This document shows, one piece after another, positions 26,601-35,200 of a stretch of 64,000 nucleotides of DNA. Under the pieces are notes generated by a model. The model was given only the letters and a program-made list of their open reading frames with translations, was not told where the DNA came from and did no database searches. Both the position numbers and the translations under genes were made by a program. The stretch comes from Thunnus maccoyii (taxonomy: Eukaryota > Chordata > Actinopteri > Scombriformes > Scombridae), in contig NC_056547.1 of NCBI RefSeq assembly GCF_910596095.1, positions 28,213,647 through 28,277,646 of the forward strand. The letters run 5' to 3'. The first letter of the stretch is position 1. Every line of letters starts with the position of its first letter.

Positions 26601-29161
26601 AATATTAGGAAAACTTTTCAATAATTGGTTTCTGTCATGACAAAAATGTGGCTTAACAAACATTCAATGGATTTACACTTTTTTGTATCCATGTGATGGA
26701 TTTCCATTACATCTATGTGAAGCATTTCATGTTTGCTGTGTTACATGTCTTATTAGTTACACAGAGTGTGTGTGTGCCAGATTGTCATCCTCCTTCTGTT
26801 ATGTCGCTGAGGAACCCTTTGTGTATGTGGTTAGGTTTCACCGTCATGATTAGTCACACTGTGAAAGTCCCCGCTATAGACAAATACAATAATAAATGTG
26901 TAAGAACTAGACAAATGGTGTAGCTCTCCAAGTTATAAATAAGTCAAAAAACACAGACGCACACACTTGTAAATGCACACATTGCAACACACACTCCCCA
27001 TCGTTTTTGTTTTGAGTGTATACTGGCAACCCTGGAAACAGTTATCTGGCAATCCTCTTAAGGTTCACTGAGTTCACTGCTCCTAAATTCTTTATTTCTC
27101 AATTTTGCCTTCAAGCCAGTCAGTTTTAGGTCAGTTTTTTTGGTCATTTTTCAGACAGTGACCATGAGTGATTTCTACCTGGGGGACTGAAAGAAGCCTC
27201 AATCACACATGTGCATATTTTTTAGCCTTAATATAATCAGTTTAATGAGATACAGATCTTTTCTCAGAAGTGATCTGATGACAGAAAATATTCATACATA
27301 CATGCAACACAGGAGGCAACATACAGAGATATACTGTATTGTGTAACACAACAAACGGCCTTACGTCCCGCTAGTGGCTCCTACAGGCTGCAGTATTCTA
27401 GCAGTATTGGGGCTACACATATTCCCAGGGTGAGAAAAGATCATGGAGTCATTCAAATAATTAAAAAGCTAAATTAAAGCTGCACTAATCAACATTTTCT
27501 TATATTAAAAACCTGTTTGTTGAACCCATAGAGAATTATCACCGTCTCTGCAGTTCCCTCAGCTCTACTGAGCTTTTTAGCATCTTTAGCTCATTGTTTT
27601 GGTTTTTACCGCCCACAACTTTGCTGTTTGGGTTTAGTGTCACCACTTTCATTATCCTCCATATTTCCAGCAGCAGCAGGAAGCTGTTTTCAACACTAAA
27701 AAACTCTGAAAACTCTGGACGTATATATATAGGCAACCCTTTGCTGACACATTTGCATTGTAGTGTTTACTACCTTATTCTGCAATCTGAAGGTTACTGG
27801 GTTTTAAAGATAAAGAACTGGAATAGACTGGATAAACTCACTCATGTGATTTAGCATTGCACTTCCATTAAGATGATTAAGAGGTGAATGGTCAAAATTG
27901 AAGCTGCAAAGGCCGAGATATCCTGACTTTAGTCCCTTGGCCCTTGAGTCACAACACTACTTATAATCCAACTCAGTAGCATCTTTAGTTAGACGCTAGT
28001 GAAATCCCACATCTTTTGAACTCTACACCTGCTGTTTCTAACAGGCTTTCAGCTAAAAAAAAAACCAGCCAAAACTAAGATAACCCTGATGACAGATTTA
28101 TTTTCTCAGACTTCAGAAAGTTTTATACTTTGTGTTCTACAAAGGAGAATAGTGATGAGAGTGTTTTACACCCTCTGTCTGTACAACTGTTTAACATTCA
28201 TCCTACTGTAGTCATCAGATGATTAAATTGCTGGCAGTGAGAAATGAGACTGGTGTGTGTGTCTTTTCAAACTGTACTATAGTGGGTTTTCCTGTACCTG
28301 GTCTAATCGAGGTCTTATAGAAGGACTCTCCTGCTCTGCCAGGTGATTCCTGAAGGCCTGGGCTCTCTGCCAGGCCCCTGACTGCATGCTGTGCCCGCAC
28401 TTTGGTCCTCACAGGCTGAATTATGAGGGTGTTTTGTGTTTTGGCAAAGTACGTGTGAGCAATTCATCCTTGTACGCCTTACAGGCTCAATGGCCTCTGG
28501 GGACTCAGAGTGAAAGTAAATCCTGTTGGGGGTTTCTAACCTCCTGGCAGTTTAAAATTGCTTTATTATTAATATTATGACTTACTCAGCGATGGGCCAG
28601 TGAAAGCAGAATGCAGTTCACTGTGATTGTAGTGCTGTATATCTCACTGCAGCCTGATAGAGCTGTTGTAGAAGCACCGAGGTGACCTGATTTTGTAACA
28701 GTGCTAATTAGTGTTATGTAGCTTCGTGCTGCTCTTGTTAAAGGATTATGTTTTTCCTATGTTATTACTATTTATTAATTTGTGCACACACATTATATAG
28801 TGATTTTTCTCTGACACCTGCCAGGCTCAAACGTTTGTTTCTGGGTGTCTGAGAGAGTAAAAGCCACTATATATAGTTTGCTGTGTGAGCATGGTTCATA
28901 ATGGAAACTTGGAGGCAACAGGGTATTTTTGTCCCAGAGCCCCTAACAGGTGAATTGAGCCATGTACAACATATTGTGTCAACAGAAAACATCTTTGTTT
29001 GTATTGTATAATTTTATAGTACAGATAGTAGTGTAAGAGGATAGAAAATGAAAAGTTTTATAAGACTGCTTTATTGTAGTAGACATTTATTTTTAAATGT
29101 AGCAGATTGTCAGTTTAAATATTAATTGGTGTCATTTCAATCTGGTCATCTCATGGAGAGG

Positions 29162-29240
<79 letters not shown>

Positions 29241-32200
29241 TGTGTGCACATAGGTGGGGTTCCTCTCCCGGTGTCCCACAGGGAGCCCCTCAGGTTAAAT
29301 TTAGAGCCAGTTGCAGGTCAGCCAGAGCAGCAACCCGAGCCTTCACGAGCATGTTTCTTCTACTTATTTTATTTTCTTGCTGTGTTGCCTTTGCCTGCTG
29401 CATCCTGCCGCACACTACACCACTACTGGTTTATTTCTTCCCCCAGTGATGTCGACATTAGAGGCTTCCTCTTTCTCAGCGTATTTCCTCAGTGAGATTA
29501 GATGAGGCTATTTGAGTTCACTGAATTCTTTATTGTTTCTCTGTGACTGTTGAGCAAAACATGTTTTTGCTGATGACCAGTTCATCTGCCCTCAAGTGTT
29601 AAAGTGAAGTACAACACTTCATGTGACCCTCACTATGTCATGCATTTCAGGCAGATTAGAAATGAATCAGTAGCAGAGGTAAATTTGTGTTGGCATTTCA
29701 TTTTCAGATAAACATCAGGAGATATTTACTATACCGTGCTCTGATTCCAATAATGACTGATTAACTACTGTAATTCTGACTAAGATGTTTTAATGCCCCT
29801 GCACACCCATGGTACACCTACACAGGTTTTTTCAATTTCACTAGCTGATTAGACCTCTCTCAGGACTGAGTGTGTACAGACCATTTTGTCGTATCTGCCT
29901 GAGCAGGACAGTTAGGGTAATGCTGGACTGAACATGACTCACAAGCAGTCGAATAAGTGTGAAAAGGAAAAGGAGGAAAGGGCACGTTAAGCAGTCACAT
30001 GTGAGATTCATCATTTTCATATTTACTGTAAATAAATGTGAATGGCAGGTAATTATTTTACTGCTGAGGCTGACATAAAACTCCACTCAGATGCAGCTGT
30101 TTTACCTGTCAACCTGCAACAACTATATAGGCGAGTCAAGATCTTATCTGTTCAGGGCCAATCAGCCAAAATAATTGAAAACACCTGTGGCTCTGCAGGG
30201 CAATGTCCTTTACGCATTATGTGGGTTTTTTTTTCATTCAGTCATGACCACAAAAAATTGTGTGATCTTGAAGCTCAGCAAGCTAGCAACAAGTTACCCA
30301 GAAGCCACTGTAAAAAGCCAAACCCACCCCACCCCAAGCTAGCTTCTCAATCACTATAGCTACTAGCTTCTGTGTATTTTTGCATAGAATAGAATTTTCT
30401 CTTTTTTTTTTAACACAATTGGAAAAAAAAGTGTTTTGGTGTAGTATTCAGCCAAAACTTCATTGACGCTGTAGATATGGAAATGCTACTAGCTTTAGGC
30501 TAGTTAACACAATCATGGTTATGTTTTATATGTTGTTTTATAATTTCAACAGAATATCCCAGTATTATGTTTCACCCTTTATAAAAAAGACAGATAAAAC
30601 ACCTGAAGTCTTGGCATGACTTCAGCTCTCTTTAAACTAGCATAGCAAGCTAAATTTGGAAGAGGCTATCTAGCTACTTTGGATAATTTGTGTGCTTTTT
30701 CTGTATGGCTGTACTGGACTTATTGGTGTTTTATCTCTTCATAATTTTAACTACTTGCTATAATTTAGATATTAAGCTTTTTTCTCAGTCTGTCCAGCGT
30801 TGTTCCCCCCCACTTACTGGACTCATGTACTTTCATCACTCATGTCCCTTTCTGTTTATACTTACTTCCCCAAAATTCTTTGTTTTAGAAGTGTTATTCT
30901 TCTTAGAAGTGTTTGTGGAAGTAAAGCTACAGCCGACATTTATGTCATTTCCTAAAACTGAAGTGTAACTAACAACAAATCTGGTCTCTTTTTGAAGTGC
31001 ATTTAGTGCTGACAGAAGTTCCTCTCTCTGTTGTGTTGCAGTTCTGTGCGGAGTTAAACCAGGGAACACTGGCCAGCGTACGAAAGTGGAAGTGGCCACG
31101 AGGGCTGTGGAAAAGTGTTGTGTCTGAAAAACCCACAGGACACTCCTGCAAGGTATGGTAGCCATGTTTGATCAGCTACTGCTAATTCATTGTGTTTTTT
31201 TCTCTTTAACGGACACAGATTTAACGGACAATAACAGTTCTAGTTAGAGAAGATAGACAAGCTTGAAAAATGGGGTATCAAAAGGTATCAGCAGCTCCAG
31301 TAAAACAACTTATAGTGGATTTATTCGAGCTCCAAGAGGTTGCGTCTCCTCTCTACAGTATCTGTCCTGACATCAGGAAGACGCTGAGCACAGAGCAGAT
31401 AACTGTGTTTGTTCACAGCGGAAGCCAGCCAATTGATGAACCCCTTGATATTAACCTGAGCTGGGTCAGCTGTGCGTTCATGGCCTCGGTCACGCAAGAT
31501 GGATGGTTGAAATAACAACAAGGGGTTTTAAAAGGCCCTGCAGCCCAGCTCCTTTCTGCTGAGAGCGTGATATGATATAATCAGAGCATGCATGCTCTAA
31601 TAAAGTTTGTAAAAATAAAGGGGAATGAATACTTTATGGGGAAATTGTGAAGTTAATGGCATTCATTTATTTTTGGCAGGGTGATTTTCCATGTTAATGG
31701 GAACCCAGGTTTTGTGGATTTAACCCTACAACTCATTGCTGATTATGTAGTGAGCAACTTAACATAAATTATATAACTTTACAGTAAATGTTCTTGTGCT
31801 GCTTCAAAATGGGGCCGTTTAGCTAGCAGTGAGGACACTGAGGTCATGTTGTTGCTGTCTTTTCTGGGAATTTGTTTTGCTTCTTAGCAACCTGGGTTGA
31901 GTTCACATTGTACGAACACTTTGGATATTTGAGTTAAAAACATTTAATCTACATATATTTCTATTAAATATTTTAACAATATCAATAATAATATTGGTAA
32001 ATATTCTCCTAAGATGCTATAACTGAACCTCAAGAATAAAACAGTAAAGAGCAGTGCTCGTTGTAAAGACTCAAAAGCAACATTATCAGAATTATCAGAA
32101 AATATCAAGCATCTATAAAGGAAACTAAAAATGGTTTTGAGTGGGGTTAGTGCATTTCTATTTGTTGATTCTATCTTTATTATGGAACAGCACACAGTTT

Positions 32201-35200
32201 CATGCTTTCACATCCATCATATTTCAACATACATGCACACAAGCATTTTTACAATTTTTTATTTCATGCTGTATATGTGCTTTTTTAAATGTAAGTCTTT
32301 ACTTTTCCTTTACTTTCCTGCTTTTTAGACTCTTGATGTGCTGTTATATAGATTTCAGCATTCTTGAAAAGTTAATATGCATTCAGGCTTTATATTATTT
32401 CATTCTATTTTTCCTCACTGCATTATAAGCATTTGCTGCTGCAAAGATGCAGTTTTCTCACAGAGATCATTAAAGGATCATCTTGTCTTCATGTGTATTT
32501 TCAGTAACCAAACTGTCTCCTTAAATAAGCAGAAAATTTCACAGTTTCATAGCTGTTACTGAGCCTTTTTAGCCGACATTTCATCTACAATACATGTGTG
32601 TGTGAAATGAGGCCCTCTGACACGGTACAGTTATTACTCAGCAGAGGATTACCTTGAAGCTCATACACATCTGTAGAAAAGAGTCCAAGTTAGCCACAAT
32701 GTGACATCTGCATTATCATAAAATACTTTATATTGATGGCCTTGTGACGCAGTGAACTACTTATTAATAACTGACCATAAGCTATTTGTTAGTAATGGTA
32801 TTGAGGTCATTTAAGTAGGTCAGTAAATCTGACTCCAGTTCCCACAATCCTCTGTTCCCAGGGAGTGAGCTACTCTGGCTTTCTGTGGGACAGCTCGTCT
32901 GGTATTGACCTGAAGGACGCTGCAGTCCTTGAGTCACCAGTTGTCAATGGCAACGGGAGTCATTCCTACCCTCGACCGTACCTGGCTCACTTTTCTGTAA
33001 GTAATAATCATTTCCTCAAACACACTGTAGTGTTCAGCTGAGGTATGTTTGCTGATATTATATTGTCCAGTCAGTGTAGTCCACCTTGAAAGTGATAAAT
33101 GGTTGATCAGACCAGATCAATATTAGTATTAAAAAGGAGTGCTTGTACAAACACCTCTTATAAAAACTTTGGAAAATGACATTAATTATAAATAATAAAC
33201 AATAAGACTGTAATTATAGGAAAAAAAGAAAAGAAAAAAGGAAGAAATGGAGAAAGAAAAAATGTCCTGCTACCAAACAGTCATCACAAAACTAGAATGA
33301 CATACACACACAAACACTCTCTAACTAGCTAAGGACGATCTGCTTTGATAGAAGCACAGTATCACACTCACAGCAACATAACCAAGACAAAAGAAATATG
33401 TCTATTAACAAAATAGTAACATCCACAGGTAGAGAGTAGTGTAAATGCTAAATGATCATCCATCTATCACACACAGCAGCAGTATCACTGAGCTCTGAGA
33501 AACAGTCTGTAGTTTGTTGATGCTAAAGACAGTCAAAGGTTTAAGATGATGGAAAAGAACCTGTAAAAAGTAAAAACTAACATTTATTTGAAAAACATAA
33601 TGTCTGACTATTCTTTTTATGTGCAAATCTAACTTCCACTAAAGCCCTTTTCTCAAACAAAGCTGCATTCAGTAGATCAAACGCTTCTCTGCCAAGAGCT
33701 TATTAGGTCACCTCTTCTGGTTTTGCCAAAAGTTCCACAAACCTTTTAATGAGAGATGTATGAAGTAAACACAGTTAAAGGACAGTTTTGGATTATTATA
33801 ACTTGGGTCACTTTTTCATAACTCTGACCATCATTTCTGTCAGTTATGATAAGATTATACACGCAAAAGTAATTACTGATATCTGGAAACATGAGCAGTC
33901 AGACGATCAGACGGGTTGTAAATAATGTTTTAACTGTTAGAAGCAAAGATCTGAGTTGTAATAATCCAGAATGATCCTTTAATCTCCCTCTATTTGAACT
34001 ACACTGCTAATCAAAACCATAAACCTATACTCATCTCAGAACTTAGGAATGGTCATAACAAGAACTTTTTTTGAACTCTCACAAATAAGAAACATGTTTG
34101 TTCTGATGAATGTTAAATGACCGACTGTTTCCATTAGGTTGGTTCATATGAGCTGACCGTGGTGAACGTCCACATCCAGGCCACAGCTGCACCAGGAGAG
34201 TCCAACGGCAAGAACCACAACACAGAAGAAGCCAAGTGTCAGCGGCTCTCCCCCAGCATCCAGGAAACACTAAAAGGTCAGTGTGTGAGGTTAGACCTGC
34301 CAAGCTCTAGTTATTCCACACCTCAGTCCGCATGAGTCACACACTTTGCATTTACACAATTCACCCAAAAAGAGAAGATTGCTTGACTCTAACACTGATT
34401 GTCCACGTGATCCAGCTGTTTCCAGTGTGTCCTGGCTCAGTCACTGCTGTTTTGTCATTTCAGTGCCCACTGGAAGTGCTTGTTCTGTTCGTCTGTTCTT
34501 CAGCAGCCACATAAATAACATAGTTTATAGTTGTTCTGATGGCATTGTTCATGTTTGACAAGCATAGATGCAGCTAGTTAAGATGTGGTACCCGAGGCTT
34601 TGTGGTTTCTTCTATCTTTCTCTGTCCCTCATTTTAAATGTTAATACATAGGTCATTATTCTGTTGTGATCATAAGATAATTTTATCTGCAGCTCAGCAG
34701 CTTGGTTACTGCTAGTCAACAGGCAGTATTTATGTGTAAACAATTTTTGGGGGGATTTTTTCTTATCAGCTTTTGCTCTCTCGTGTGTCTGTGTATTATA
34801 AAAGCTTTGCATGACATTAAATCCTTACTCATGATGCAATTGTAAAAAATAAAATTAAGGGTCCATTCACCCAAATGACAAAAAATATTTTCTCAGATTC
34901 CTCTTGTGGTATCAGGCCCTGAAACTGCAAGATGTCTCACATGCACAGAGAGGTCTCCCACTCTCTGTGCACAGCTGTGTATTTATTAGTTTGTAATTTG
35001 TTGGTGGAAACTCTGTTAAGAACTATTTTATTTAATGATATGCACCATGTAAGCACAATATAAACAGCCTTAAAAATGTTCTTTAAGGCCCCTGTCATTC
35101 CAGTTGATCATGGGTTTTAGTGATGCATGCAGTATAAACAAACAAATGTGCAATTAATTAAATTACCACAAGCTAACCTGACAACATTCAACAGCAACAT

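Noticed and set aside
29126..29495. Cys-Val repeat ORFs of over 100 codons
   Set aside because: They are produced by the (TG)n microsatellite.
31270..31515. 81-codon ORF in eepd1 intron 3
   Set aside because: Exons 3 and 4 join in frame without it, and its product matches nothing I recognise.
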